From the IMG/VR virus record IMGVR_UViG_3300044641_004668, positions 1-33,885 of that record: a stretch of DNA of 33,885 nucleotides; one strand, given 5' to 3'. This document shows positions 7,963 through 16,332 of this stretch, one piece after another (positions within the stretch are counted from its first letter, which is position 1; the number at the start of each line of letters is the position of its first letter). Under the pieces are notes generated by a model. The model was not told the DNA's origin, made no database searches, and worked only from the letters and a program-made list of their open reading frames with translations. The position numbers and the translations under genes are program-made. The DNA comes from a virus.

Positions 7963-8459
7963 GGGCGAAAAACAATGCTGTATCGTGGCGCGGCAAGTGG
8001 CAATACTGCGTGTTTCCACAAGTATCGGGACTCGCCTCGCATGAATACCACGGAACGAGGGAGTAGCTCCACCGTGTAGGACGGGAATTTGTCTCTGGAA
8101 AACACCATAGTGGCTGGTGAAAGCAGGCTCACTACTGTGATGACGGGGCCGCAGTCGGGCTTGTCAATATGGGCTACCAGACTATTGCCAGCGTAGTACT
8201 CATTAACCGTCACCTTGGTTGGCTGCTTTGCCAGATGCCCTGCATCCACCAGTTTTTTGCCCAAGGCTATCAGGCTCTTGGGGATGGTGGGGTTATATGT
8301 GCCGGAAGTGTATGCGTCTCTGGCCCCGAAGCGTTGGACAGAGTTACGATCCCCTTTTGCCCCCTGCATGGACTTCTTGGGGATCGCAGCTAGAATGGAG
8401 GTTTCCTCTTCCGGCGTGAGGAAGTCGGTGATCAACTCCAAGCCATCGGGCATTTCCAT
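7959..8459 (-). CDS. AlkB-like 2-oxoglutarate/Fe(II) dioxygenase
   Basis: The 166-residue protein shows the AlkB core in order: N-x-Y-YAGN (86-92), the iron ligands H97-x-D99 in AHID, a SLLSPATMVF strand (111-120), a RGESRYLWKH segment ending in the second iron ligand H150, and the oxoglutarate-binding R159..R165 in APRYSIVFR. AlkB enzymes remove alkyl groups from bases of DNA or RNA by oxidation; some act on tRNA or protein. At 166 residues it is shorter than bacterial AlkB (about 216), with a shortened N-terminal substrate-recognition lid, so the substrate is unknown. It overlaps no gene but sits between the scaffold-like and capsid genes, an odd place for a repair enzyme. The family call is strong. 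Confidence 0.88.
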   Translation of the reverse strand: MEMPDGLELITDFLTPEEETSILAAIPKKSMQGAKGDRNSVQRFGARDAYTSGTYNPTIPKSLIALGKKLVDAGHLAKQPTKVTVNEYYAGNSLVAHIDKPDCGPVITVVSLLSPATMVFSRDKFPSYTVELLPRSVVFMRGESRYLWKHAVLPLAAPRYSIVFRP

Positions 8460-8460
8460 A

Positions 8461-9618
8461 TCAGCGCAGGTTCAGGGCTTTCTCCAGTCCATCCATGAAG
8501 CTGTCGCCGGAGGAAGAGGTGTCGGGGGTCGTCGAGACTCCTCCGCTACGCGCTCTTGGGCCACCAGAACTGCGTTTGGTGATCGACGCTTCCAGTTCTG
8601 CGATGCGTTTGTTCTGGGCGTTGAACTTCTCCAGCAGCGTCGGCAGCAGCACCGCAGCGTGTTTGGCGTAGACTTGCACATCGGGGGCTGCGCTCATCAG
8701 ATCGGCCCCTTCGGCATCCGCAAACAGTTGCGGAGTTTCGGCCAAAAAGGGCAACCTCTTGGTCAGAGACTCACGAACGTGGGTTGCCGCTTCTTTCTGC
8801 GCCTGCTGATACTGCTGCTGGGCTTTTTGGCTCTCTTTTTCCCGCTGCTGCTCGATGTATGCCAGAGACTCCTGAGCGTTGGCTTTGGCCTGTTGGGAGC
8901 GAGCGAACAGCGTTTGCGCATTGTCCACAAGGTTTTTGAACTCCAACTTGTCGAAGTCATTCATGCCCGCCGTCATCTCAGAGAGCATCTTGTTGCGCTC
9001 CAAGATGTTGGTCTGCATCGCCGCAGCCGCGATTTGGGGGATGTCCAACTCATACGCCTTGGCGTATTCCTGAATCATCGACTCAGCTGCCGCCAAAGGT
9101 TTGGCGATACTTTCTTGGTATTCGCGGGATTGCTCCACGTTCACCATCGCCATGCGGCTTTCGTATTCCTCCAGTTGCTGGCGTGCCTGCTCCAGTTCGG
9201 CTCTGGTCGCCTCCACCTCTGCGGGGGGCTGAGATTTCACCGTTTCCAGTTCGGCTTTCAGCCTGTCGCGCTCCTGCTCGACTTGCTTCTTGAGAGACTT
9301 GAGTTCCTTCCAGCCGACCTTGTTTTTCTCCGACAGCCCTGCTGGGGCATCACTCAGATCATCTGGGGTGGCTGCTGTGGCTTCGGGTGTTTCCTCCTCG
9401 TCCCCGTTGTCGCGGGGATCGTTTGGCTGCGGTTGCGGGGTTGAGGGCGTATCGGATTCGGGGGCGTCGAGAGACTGGAACAGGCTGGACAGAAACCCAG
9501 GCTCATCACCCCCCGTGTCCTGTGCGGGGATGTCGTCCTGCGGGCGATTCATCTCCTGAGTGGATTCTTGCTGTGCGGGTGTCGGGGTCAGGTCGTACGG
9601 GTTGGTATTGTCTTCCAT
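8461..9618 (-). CDS. Scaffold-like head assembly protein, coiled coil
   Basis: The 385-residue product has an acidic, Pro/Gln/Thr-rich N-terminus (residues 1-95, with PTPAQQESTQEM), a long Glu/Gln/Lys/Ala coiled-coil region (about 100-270), and a short C-terminal helix rich in basic residues before FMDGLEKALNLR. This layout and the place between portal and capsid genes match phage scaffolding proteins, which guide procapsid assembly and then leave or are cleaved. The start at 9618 has no SD but a long CA-rich leader (CACCAACACCAACAACC). Confidence is from layout and order, not from a named family. Confidence 0.7.
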   Translation of the reverse strand: MEDNTNPYDLTPTPAQQESTQEMNRPQDDIPAQDTGGDEPGFLSSLFQSLDAPESDTPSTPQPQPNDPRDNGDEEETPEATAATPDDLSDAPAGLSEKNKVGWKELKSLKKQVEQERDRLKAELETVKSQPPAEVEATRAELEQARQQLEEYESRMAMVNVEQSREYQESIAKPLAAAESMIQEYAKAYELDIPQIAAAAMQTNILERNKMLSEMTAGMNDFDKLEFKNLVDNAQTLFARSQQAKANAQESLAYIEQQREKESQKAQQQYQQAQKEAATHVRESLTKRLPFLAETPQLFADAEGADLMSAAPDVQVYAKHAAVLLPTLLEKFNAQNKRIAELEASITKRSSGGPRARSGGVSTTPDTSSSGDSFMDGLEKALNLR

Positions 9619-9657
9619 AAAGTTGGGGCGGTTGTTGGTGTTGGTGAGGCTGTGACT

Positions 9658-9963
9658 TTACTTGTCGGGGTTCTTGGGCATGGCGTGACCCCATTCGTCA
9701 GTGATACTGGGGTCAGGTGTCAGAGTGCGTTTCGAGACGAGCGGAAGACGGGACAACGCCATCAGGTCGTCCAGAGCTTTCTGATACCCCGCCAGATGAG
9801 CGTGGGTCAACGCCAGTGTCGTCACATCCACCTGCATCGACGGCAGAGTCGCCTTGGCTTTGGTGGAGAGAACCTCCATGGCCGTGGCTAGAACGGTTTC
9901 CTTGACAAGCCTTGCAAGTTCCTCGCGTAATTCGGGAACGCTGTACCAGTTGGTTATGGTCAT
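9658..9963 (-). CDS. Hypothetical protein, 101 residues
   Basis: This helical protein (MTITNWYSVPELREELARLVKETVLATAMEVLSTKAKATL...) is followed by a second helix (LTHAHLAGYQKALDDLMAL) and a Pro/Asp-rich tail. It overlaps the stop of the 78-residue gene by four bases and lies just upstream of the scaffold-like gene. Small helical proteins here can be head assembly chaperones or connectors, but I see no family motif. Confidence 0.65.
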   Translation of the reverse strand: MTITNWYSVPELREELARLVKETVLATAMEVLSTKAKATLPSMQVDVTTLALTHAHLAGYQKALDDLMALSRLPLVSKRTLTPDPSITDEWGHAMPKNPDK

Positions 9964-10196
9964 GCCGTAATAATTGCAGGTTGTGGTTGTTCATCGTCTT
10001 GAGGTTTGTTTTCGATTCGCGCCTTGATGATATCTGCGATTTTCTGGGTTCCCTCCCACAACTCGTCATACGTCACAGACAGCATATCCCCTTTTTTCTC
10101 GCCGGAAGGCTGGAAAATCTGGATGATACGCGGCCCAGTGAACACCTTGACGGCGAAGATGTGCGGGGTTTCGGAAAGTTCGGGGTGGAGTGGCAT
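9960..10196 (-). CDS. Hypothetical protein, 78 residues
   Basis: A compact protein with a beta-strand-like N-terminal part (HIFAVKVFTGPRIIQIFQPSGEKKGDMLSVTYDELWEGTQKIADII) and a polar, charged C-terminus. It starts five bases downstream of the portal stop and its end overlaps the next start by four bases, so it is translated with its neighbours. No family recognised; a minor virion role is plausible from location only. Confidence 0.62.
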   Translation of the reverse strand: MPLHPELSETPHIFAVKVFTGPRIIQIFQPSGEKKGDMLSVTYDELWEGTQKIADIIKARIENKPQDDEQPQPAIITA

Positions 10197-10201
10197 ATTT
10201 T

Positions 10202-12511
10202 TTAGCTGTATTGTTTTCGGGCAATGGATGCTGCGACTTCGGCGTCTTTGAGTGCTTGGCTCTGACGGAAGGCTTCTTCGCGGTGGCGCAACTGCTGTGA
10301 GTGCGTCTCTTCTGCAATGCGTAGCTTGGTAGAGGCTTCGACCATCTGGCGTTGCAGGGTATCGGGCAGCGCGTTCGGATTGGCGGCGTTGGTTTGACCT
10401 TGAGCGGCTGGGGCTTCTGGGTTGTTGGGGTCTGCCGCTGCTTCTTCCTGAGCCAAGGCGGCATCACGCTGCAATTTTTCCAAGCGTTTGGCCAAATTCC
10501 AAGCCACTTCGTCGATCTGCTGCAACCGCTTCTTGATTTGGGGGTAGTCAGGTTCGCCCACCATGAACTCGGCGTGTGCGGAAGCGTGGGTGTGCAGCGG
10601 AAACAGTTTTGGTGCTGCTTCCTCCAAGGGTTGTTCGCCGCTGTCGATGGATGCAATAAGTTGTTCCAGTGCGTCAAGGTGAACTGGGAAATGGATGGGG
10701 TGCATCTCCGATGGCAGCACTTGAATCTCGTTGCCCTGCATGAGCAGGATGTTTTCCAGTTCTGCCGTCTTGGTTTCCATCGGGGGCCGCTGATTCTCTG
10801 GGGCAGGGGCATACCGATCAGCCGCCTCCACGCCGCCGATGGTGCGAGTGAGGTCGCGGATAGCTTGCTGCCGCCCCTGTGGGTCAAAGCTGGACGACAA
10901 CTCAAAAATCTGCCGCATGATGGCGGAGCGGGCTGCGCTGGAGCCGTTACCAATGGCACGCACCACGCGAACACGCGACGGGTCGATGGACATGAGAGCC
11001 TCTTCCGGCACTCCACGGGCCATGCAGCGTTCGCGGAACTCGGCTACCTGTTCCCCGCCTGGGTCTTGCGGGAAGTAATCTGGGCGGGCCACACGGCGCA
11101 CTGTTTCCTTCATCAGGCGTTCCCATGGCTGGTAGAACAGACTTAATGCGGAGATGCTAATGTTGGAAAGGGACTCCAACTGCGCCTGAACTTCATACTG
11201 GGTGCGCTCTTTGGCCTGATTGAAAATGGCTTCCGTCGAATACTGGCCGCTCTGTTGTTGGAGCAGGGAGTTGAGTTCGTTCAGCCCAGGAATCAGAGAG
11301 TTGCCGAAGTTTGGGTAATCCTTCTGGATGAATTTGACGTTCGGCGGCTTGATGACGAACGGGCCGAAGTGAATGAGGGAAAGGTCTTCCATCGCCTGCT
11401 CAGATTCCGGCTCCAGCATGAGCATGGAACTCGTCATCAGGCTGTCGAAAAAGCGGCAGCGAAGCCTGTTGAGGGCTTGGACAATAGCGAAAATCTTGTG
11501 GCCCAGACCACGGATGCTGTGGAAATACCCGTTGGTTCCTACTCCGTAGCAGAAAGTGTTGAAAACTTCGGAGCTTTTACCGTATCGGCTTTTGTTGACG
11601 TAGAGAAACTCGTCCTCGTCGTTGTTGAGTTTTTCGGGGAAAACATACTGCGACACCGTGCCGTCGAGTTCCTTCACCCACATGAACACCAGTTTGACTT
11701 CAGAAGTGTAGGCTGCGCCGGACACACCCAAGTCATTGTTCTTGAACTCCCGTTGCAGGGTTTCCCATTCCGACCATGAGGCATTGTATTTGTCTGCCTG
11801 TGTGGCATTCATCAGAGCTTTCTTCACCGCTGGGACATTCCAGCCTAGCTCTTTTGCGGCTTCCTCGTCCTCAATCTTGCTGAACAACTCATGGGGCGGC
11901 ATCCCCCGCACCACCGCACCAATTTCAATCTCTTCGTCCGATGCACGGGTCTGGCGGGGGATGAGGAAATCGCCCAAAGGCGCAATCTGCCATCTCCAAT
12001 CGATCTCATCCTCACGGAAAGCCACACCAACGCCGTGGGCGAGAAACTGGTGGATAAGGAACTGGTAGCGCGGAAAGAACTCAGGCCAGCCGCGCACCAT
12101 ACGGGAGAACTCTTCTGCCATGATTTGCTCCCAATCGAGTCGGGCTGTCGGGTCGCCAAAGTTAGTCGGCATCGTGCAAAGGTGATCCACAGACTCCACC
12201 AAGTCGATGTACGGGCTGGTTGCCAAAGCCAGAAGTTGCTCGCCCTGACCCCAGTTGACGTTGCACATCTCCGCCAAGCCGTTCATCCGCTGGGCAGCTT
12301 GATCATAGGGTGCCTCTCCGTCCAGCATGGCCTGCACCTTGGCACGGGTATACGAGGCGTTCTCGTCTGCCGTCTTCATCCTCATGTAGGATTCGTGGGC
12401 AGCTTTGGCGTTCTTGATCCGTGAACGGGGTGCGGTGATGAGCTTTCCATCCTCCTGAACGGGAGCCAGAAGTGTGTCGGATGTCAGAGAGTTGGAGTTA
12501 GTTGAGTTCAT
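10202..12511 (-). CDS. Portal protein
   Basis: The 769-residue protein is placed between the terminase large subunit block and the scaffold/capsid genes. Features typical of large portals are visible: a long mostly helical N-terminal half with many Trp and Tyr (WGQGEQLLALATSPYIDLVESVDHL, FSRMVRGWPEFFPRYQFLIHQFLAHGVGVAFRE), an internal beta-rich part (YTSEVKLVFMWVKELDGTVSQYVFPEKLNNDEDEFLYVN), the helical stretch GQYSTEAIFNQAKERTQYEVQAQLE typical of the portal stem/wing, and a C-terminal coiled-coil tail of about 150 residues rich in Gln, Glu and Ala. A dodecamer of this protein forms the DNA entry vertex. Length is at the upper end for portals, closer to podovirus-type proteins. Confidence 0.82.
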   Translation of the reverse strand: MNSTNSNSLTSDTLLAPVQEDGKLITAPRSRIKNAKAAHESYMRMKTADENASYTRAKVQAMLDGEAPYDQAAQRMNGLAEMCNVNWGQGEQLLALATSPYIDLVESVDHLCTMPTNFGDPTARLDWEQIMAEEFSRMVRGWPEFFPRYQFLIHQFLAHGVGVAFREDEIDWRWQIAPLGDFLIPRQTRASDEEIEIGAVVRGMPPHELFSKIEDEEAAKELGWNVPAVKKALMNATQADKYNASWSEWETLQREFKNNDLGVSGAAYTSEVKLVFMWVKELDGTVSQYVFPEKLNNDEDEFLYVNKSRYGKSSEVFNTFCYGVGTNGYFHSIRGLGHKIFAIVQALNRLRCRFFDSLMTSSMLMLEPESEQAMEDLSLIHFGPFVIKPPNVKFIQKDYPNFGNSLIPGLNELNSLLQQQSGQYSTEAIFNQAKERTQYEVQAQLESLSNISISALSLFYQPWERLMKETVRRVARPDYFPQDPGGEQVAEFRERCMARGVPEEALMSIDPSRVRVVRAIGNGSSAARSAIMRQIFELSSSFDPQGRQQAIRDLTRTIGGVEAADRYAPAPENQRPPMETKTAELENILLMQGNEIQVLPSEMHPIHFPVHLDALEQLIASIDSGEQPLEEAAPKLFPLHTHASAHAEFMVGEPDYPQIKKRLQQIDEVAWNLAKRLEKLQRDAALAQEEAAADPNNPEAPAAQGQTNAANPNALPDTLQRQMVEASTKLRIAEETHSQQLRHREEAFRQSQALKDAEVAASIARKQYS

Positions 12512-12521
12512 AGGGGGCTAC

Positions 12522-12535
12522 GGCGATATTTCGCC
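12522..12535 (-). other. Small hairpin just before the portal start
   Basis: The 14 bases form a perfect 5-bp stem with a 4-base loop (GGCGA-TATT-TCGCC on the plus strand). It sits about 10 bases before the portal ATG at 12511 in a 32-base gap. It is too short and lacks a T run to be a terminator. It could affect ribosome access or mRNA processing; equally it may be chance. Confidence 0.3.
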
Positions 12536-12543
12536 AAGGGCCG

Positions 12544-13563
12544 CTACTTCTTCTTTTTGGCGGGTCGTCCTGGCTTCTTTCCAATGACCATAACCGCTTG
12601 GGGTGACTTCTCAAGGTCAGCGTGTTCTGCCTCTGCTTTCTCCTCCACTGTCGGTGTCTCCGGCTCCGCTGCTGGCTCAGGCTCCGATTGTGTTGGCTGG
12701 TTCGCTGTCAACGTCTCCGACAGCGGGCGGTTGCCTCCCAAGTGAATCCTGCCGGACGAGTCCGTGTATGTCCCTGGCGGGAGGGACGGTGCAGCCATTG
12801 GCGGCGGGGGCGGAGGTGCGGCTACTGGGGTTGCGGCGGGGGCTGGAGCCATGGGGACGGGGATTGGGACGGGTGTGTTGGTGAGCAGTTGCCGTGCTGG
12901 ACTGTCGTCGTAGACCCGCACCAGAAGAACCGCCTCTTCGGGAACCTCAAACAGGCTGAATTTTTCCGCCCACTTTGCTGACGCAATCAGTTCGGTGGAA
13001 CAGGTGTGAGGAACTATTGTTCCGCGACGAATTTGTTCATGGTGGGTGTTTCTGTTGAGCAGGTTGACGGTCAGACGTTTTGCCGTGTCCTGTGGGTAGA
13101 TGGCCGTTTCCAAGGTGTATGGCTCGCCAAAATGCACCCGTGTCACCCCCTGTGAATCGGTGATCTTTTGCGGGATGTAGTCCAATTTGCCGAGGAATGG
13201 CTTGCTCTGGCTGAGATATTGCCGCTCCAGTTGCGTCAGCCAGCCCTGCTTGAGGGGGAGGCATTCCCCCGTCAGATACAGCCACGGTTGGTCGGGAGCC
13301 AGTGTCTTGGCGGCATACCGCGCACATTCCAAGAACAACTCGTTGGCGTTAAGGGGGAACTGGCGTAGTGTGCCGGACAAGGCAACCTCTGTGGAGGCAT
13401 ACGGCAGGTGACTGATCAAAGGCCAAAGCTCGCCTTTCTTGCTGGGGCTGGTCAGAAAGATGAACTTATCATCCTGTTGGTATGGGGCCAGTCGTTCGAT
13501 GACTTTGATGAGGGGGAGAATCTTGGGGAGATTCTGACTACTGACGGGGATGATTACCTTCAT
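12544..13563 (-). CDS. Glycosyltransferase-like (GT-A fold) protein, divergent
   Basis: The 339-residue protein starts with a beta-alpha pattern (MKVIIPVSSQNLPKILPLIKVIERLAPYQQDDKFIFLTSP), like the nucleotide-sugar half of GT-A enzymes. Around residues 95-115 it has PWLYLTGECLPLKQGWLTQLERQY, which parallels phage GT-like proteins where a D-x-D or E-P-D-C motif precedes I-P-L-x-x-G-W. Here the acidic pair reads GEC, so the metal-binding motif is degenerate and activity may be lost. The C-terminal third is low complexity (Pro/Ala-rich, then Glu-rich) and ends in a very basic PGRPAKKKK tail. Its spot between terminase and portal suggests a virion or DNA-modification role, not proven. Confidence 0.55.
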   Translation of the reverse strand: MKVIIPVSSQNLPKILPLIKVIERLAPYQQDDKFIFLTSPSKKGELWPLISHLPYASTEVALSGTLRQFPLNANELFLECARYAAKTLAPDQPWLYLTGECLPLKQGWLTQLERQYLSQSKPFLGKLDYIPQKITDSQGVTRVHFGEPYTLETAIYPQDTAKRLTVNLLNRNTHHEQIRRGTIVPHTCSTELIASAKWAEKFSLFEVPEEAVLLVRVYDDSPARQLLTNTPVPIPVPMAPAPAATPVAAPPPPPPMAAPSLPPGTYTDSSGRIHLGGNRPLSETLTANQPTQSEPEPAAEPETPTVEEKAEAEHADLEKSPQAVMVIGKKPGRPAKKKK

Positions 13564-13644
13564 GCGTGTGTAAACGTGCGGTGTTGCTTGAGAAACCTGA
13601 TTTTTCGGGATTTGGCAAGAGCTAAATGCGAATATTTGGCGAAT

Positions 13645-15597
13645 TTAGGCGTATTTGACCATTTTGCTCAACTTTTGCGAGAACTTTTTGAAGGGTGTCG
13701 GGTTTCTGTTGAAGTTGCCGCCCTCTTCTCTTCCCCAGTTTCGGCTGCTGAGTTTGGATGATATGCCCAAACGGTGGCGGCACACGGCAAGGGCGATGAG
13801 GGCTGCGTCCGATTTGTCGGGGGAACTGCCTATCCGCGCCTTCATGTCTGTTTTCGGCTCCACACGCACCTTGCCACGTTCTCTGGTTTCGTAGGTTCGG
13901 GAGCATAACTCACGGGCGAGGTCGGGTTTGATGCCTTTGAGTTGCTTTGACTGAAGAAACTCGCGTCCCACGAACCAGAGTTCACTGACCTTGTTGGAGT
14001 ACCGTTCTTTTGAAGATGTGCTGTCTGTCCCAGACGCCGGAAGCTCGGAAGCTGCACCGCTGAAATTGACTTCCAGAATCTCGCCAGACCAGATCGAACG
14101 CAACACATCACAGAAAGGCTTCCCTGCGCCCGTGCCATCGACGCCCAAGTGGCGGGGGTGGACGTTGCGCTTGCGGCACTCTTCGGAAACCTGTCTGGCA
14201 ATCTGATGTGTCCGACTTTCATTTTTTACATCCCTGTCTTCGTTGATTTCCAGATAGTCGCCCAATTCCAGAACCTTGAGTCCATCGATGGTTGTCCCAT
14301 ACTTGCCAAAGAATAGGACGCTTTTGTCGCCCCCATTAGTGAAAGCTGGGTCAAATCCAGCCACGGGGGTGGGCGGTTCCTGCCAGATGGCGGGTTTGTC
14401 GCCTTGATACCTGATGATGTCTGCGGGGGAGAAAATCGAATCTGCTGCGCCAGTCGGACACCATGCGCCTTTGACCATTCGGGCGTATCTGGCTGAAGTC
14501 TCTCCCATCATCTCACGGGCTTCTTGCAGTTTTGCCTCGGTGAACATCCACGGGTAGAGGTTTTGCCCCGCGAGGATGTTCGGGCTGCGCTCTCCATCGA
14601 AGCGCAGGCATCTGCCGCGTTTGGTTTTCCACTCATCCATTGTGTCGTTGATGGACGCCCAGCCTTCGATGGGTTCGCAAAGCGTGCCGAACGGGTCGTA
14701 GTAGGATGCGGGGTTTCCCAGTCCGACCAACTGAAACTCAAGGTTGGACGAAAGGTTGGATTCAGCCGCGATGATTAGGGACTCAGAAAGCTCCGGCATT
14801 TCATCCGCCACCAGAATCATTCGGTCTGCCTTGAAACCAATAAGTTTTCCGATGGACTCCTTCTCCCGTGACTTTTCCCCAGCGACGAGAACCAATCCAT
14901 ATTTGTCGGACTGTTGACCGTCAGCGCGGAAACGAATGAGTCCTTGGGAGGAGACAAGTTCCCCAGGCATATTGGCCTCCCCGCCAAAGACAATGCAGGC
15001 TGCTTGGAAGAAGGCTTCCACGTCCCCCCAAATCCGTCCACGGGAATCCTTGAGGCTGGTGGAGGTGAAAATGACCTTCGTCTCCCCTGGTGCAGCCATC
15101 CAGTTGACCAACCCCCAGATGGCAAACGTCAGAGACTTGCCGGACGAGCGGCTTCCAGCGATGCCGATGTAGTTGGTTTCGCACGCTTCTCGGAGCATCC
15201 TTTCCGACCACGGATTCCAGATGAACTTCTTCGGGGATGCTGGGTTGTTCCAGATCGCATCGACGATGTTCTTGAAATGCTGGAACTTCCCAGGGGCTTT
15301 CGGCCCCTTGATGTTGTGCCGGAACGCTTGGAACTCGATGTAGATGTCGGCGGCGGGCTTTCCACCCACGGGGGGCCACCACTTGCCATAGCGTTCGCGG
15401 AAACCACGCCGCACCATGTCGGCTGGGCTGTTGGGGTCGATGTGCTTTTGTGGGGTTGGGACGGGTCGCGGTTTCGGGGGTGGCTTTGCCACGGCTTGCG
15501 CTGGTGCGGGGGTGGAGGGCTTCGGGCGAGGCTGGGATGCCCGCTTCTGGCGTAGCAGGGTTGCGGGGTTGGGGGCTTGTGAGGTTTCAGGGGTCAC
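13645..15597 (-). CDS. Terminase large subunit (packaging ATPase and nuclease)
   Basis: The 650-residue protein has the terminase motifs in order: Walker A GSRSSGKS (148-155), Walker B MILVADE (near 260), then the RNase H-like nuclease acidic sites GFDPAF (near 412), GVDGTGAG (near 487) and SPDKSDAAL (near 597). It cuts concatemeric DNA and drives it through the portal. The start is GTG at 15597 (reads as Met); the first 55 residues are Pro/Lys/Ala-rich low complexity, so a later start is also possible. The C-terminus ends with a basic tail. Strong family call; the nuclease Asp set looks complete. Confidence 0.93.
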   Translation of the reverse strand: MTPETSQAPNPATLLRQKRASQPRPKPSTPAPAQAVAKPPPKPRPVPTPQKHIDPNSPADMVRRGFRERYGKWWPPVGGKPAADIYIEFQAFRHNIKGPKAPGKFQHFKNIVDAIWNNPASPKKFIWNPWSERMLREACETNYIGIAGSRSSGKSLTFAIWGLVNWMAAPGETKVIFTSTSLKDSRGRIWGDVEAFFQAACIVFGGEANMPGELVSSQGLIRFRADGQQSDKYGLVLVAGEKSREKESIGKLIGFKADRMILVADEMPELSESLIIAAESNLSSNLEFQLVGLGNPASYYDPFGTLCEPIEGWASINDTMDEWKTKRGRCLRFDGERSPNILAGQNLYPWMFTEAKLQEAREMMGETSARYARMVKGAWCPTGAADSIFSPADIIRYQGDKPAIWQEPPTPVAGFDPAFTNGGDKSVLFFGKYGTTIDGLKVLELGDYLEINEDRDVKNESRTHQIARQVSEECRKRNVHPRHLGVDGTGAGKPFCDVLRSIWSGEILEVNFSGAASELPASGTDSTSSKERYSNKVSELWFVGREFLQSKQLKGIKPDLARELCSRTYETRERGKVRVEPKTDMKARIGSSPDKSDAALIALAVCRHRLGISSKLSSRNWGREEGGNFNRNPTPFKKFSQKLSKMVKYA

Positions 15598-15714
15598 GGG
15601 GTAGAGCTTCTTAGGTTTGGGCTGAAAACCAGAAAAATTTTTGGAGGGTTACGCTATAATTCTTGGATCGGAGCGAGGGGTCGAAGGGGACGGGTGGCGT
15701 GGTGGCGAGGTGAA

Positions 15715-15808
15715 GCGGAGGAGCGGAGGAGCGGAGGAGAGGGGGGTGCGCGCGCGGGGGGAGGGGCGGAGGCTCTAAAGAGGGGGGGATGGGGAGGGGG
15801 AGGGGGGG
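15715..15808 (+). repeat. G-rich tract with GCGGAGGA repeats and G-quadruplex pattern
   Basis: On the plus strand three tandem GCGGAGGA units (15715-15738) are followed by long G runs. At 15782-15808 there are four runs of G (7, 4, 5 and 7) separated by AT, A and A, which fits the strict pattern for a very stable G-quadruplex. It covers the intergenic gap and the 3' end of the terminase small subunit gene, whose tail (PPSPSPSPPL) is encoded opposite. Terminase recognition (pac) sites commonly lie in or near terS, so this may be a packaging element. Confidence 0.55.
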
Positions 15809-16266
15809 AGTGTGTCCGCAAAAACAGACTCAGCCTCATAAAACGGGAGAGGCTCGCTAGATCCAGCAATCGGGAAAGCCAAGGTGATTGCAGGGGCTTG
15901 CTTCTCAAGACCTGCTGCACGGTCGCCAATTCTGGCCGCGCGCTCCAGGTCTGCCCAGTTCTCAGGGGCTGGCAGGTTGGCACCTTCTAAGGCGCGGTTG
16001 ACGATCCCCATGATTCGCCGCCTGTGTTGCTCCCCCTGTTCGGCCCAAGACTGTGCTACGATCTCCCGAGCGTTGGGGACACCGGCGGGAGCGGCTGCAA
16101 TTATGCGGTCGCGGGTAGGCCATTGATCCCGCTGCGCTCGTTTCTTGGCTCGCTCGTACGGGATGCCGTACCTTTCTGCCGCTTCCCTGATCGTCATACC
16201 CAAGGCCACGGCCTCCCGCGCCATTCTCCATTCCTCCTCCGTTGTTGCTTCCGTTGTTGCTGTCAT
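15775..16266 (-). CDS. Terminase small subunit-like protein
   Basis: From ATG 16266 the product is 163 residues. It has an N-terminal helix-turn-helix (EEEWRMAREAVALGMTIREAAERYGIPYERAKKRAQRDQW), an alpha-helical middle (EIVAQSWAEQGEQHRRRIMGIVNRALEGANLPAPENWADLERAARIGDRAAGLE) and a proline-rich tail. That is the usual build of TerS: DNA-binding HTH, oligomerisation helices, C-terminal contact with TerL. It lies directly upstream of the large subunit. The longer frame from 16302 is possible (12 more residues), but lacks sense before MTATTE. Confidence 0.75.
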   Translation of the reverse strand: MTATTEATTEEEWRMAREAVALGMTIREAAERYGIPYERAKKRAQRDQWPTRDRIIAAAPAGVPNAREIVAQSWAEQGEQHRRRIMGIVNRALEGANLPAPENWADLERAARIGDRAAGLEKQAPAITLAFPIAGSSEPLPFYEAESVFADTLPPSPSPSPPL

Positions 16267-16332
16267 GTCCCCCAAACATAAAACCCCACCCCTGTTTATC
16301 AAGGGCGGGGCTGGCGGGCTGGCTGGCTTTGG

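Noticed and set aside
8215-9444. Plus-strand ORF of 409 residues opposite AlkB and the scaffold-like gene
   Set aside because: Leu/Arg/Gln-rich antisense of a coiled-coil gene; spans two real minus-strand genes.
10066-11016. Minus-strand ORF of 316 residues within the portal gene
   Set aside because: Out-of-frame Arg/Ser/Pro-rich shadow overlapping the portal and the 78-residue gene.
12557-12745. Plus-strand ORFs over the Pro/Glu tail of the GT-like gene
   Set aside because: Antisense of low-complexity coding sequence.
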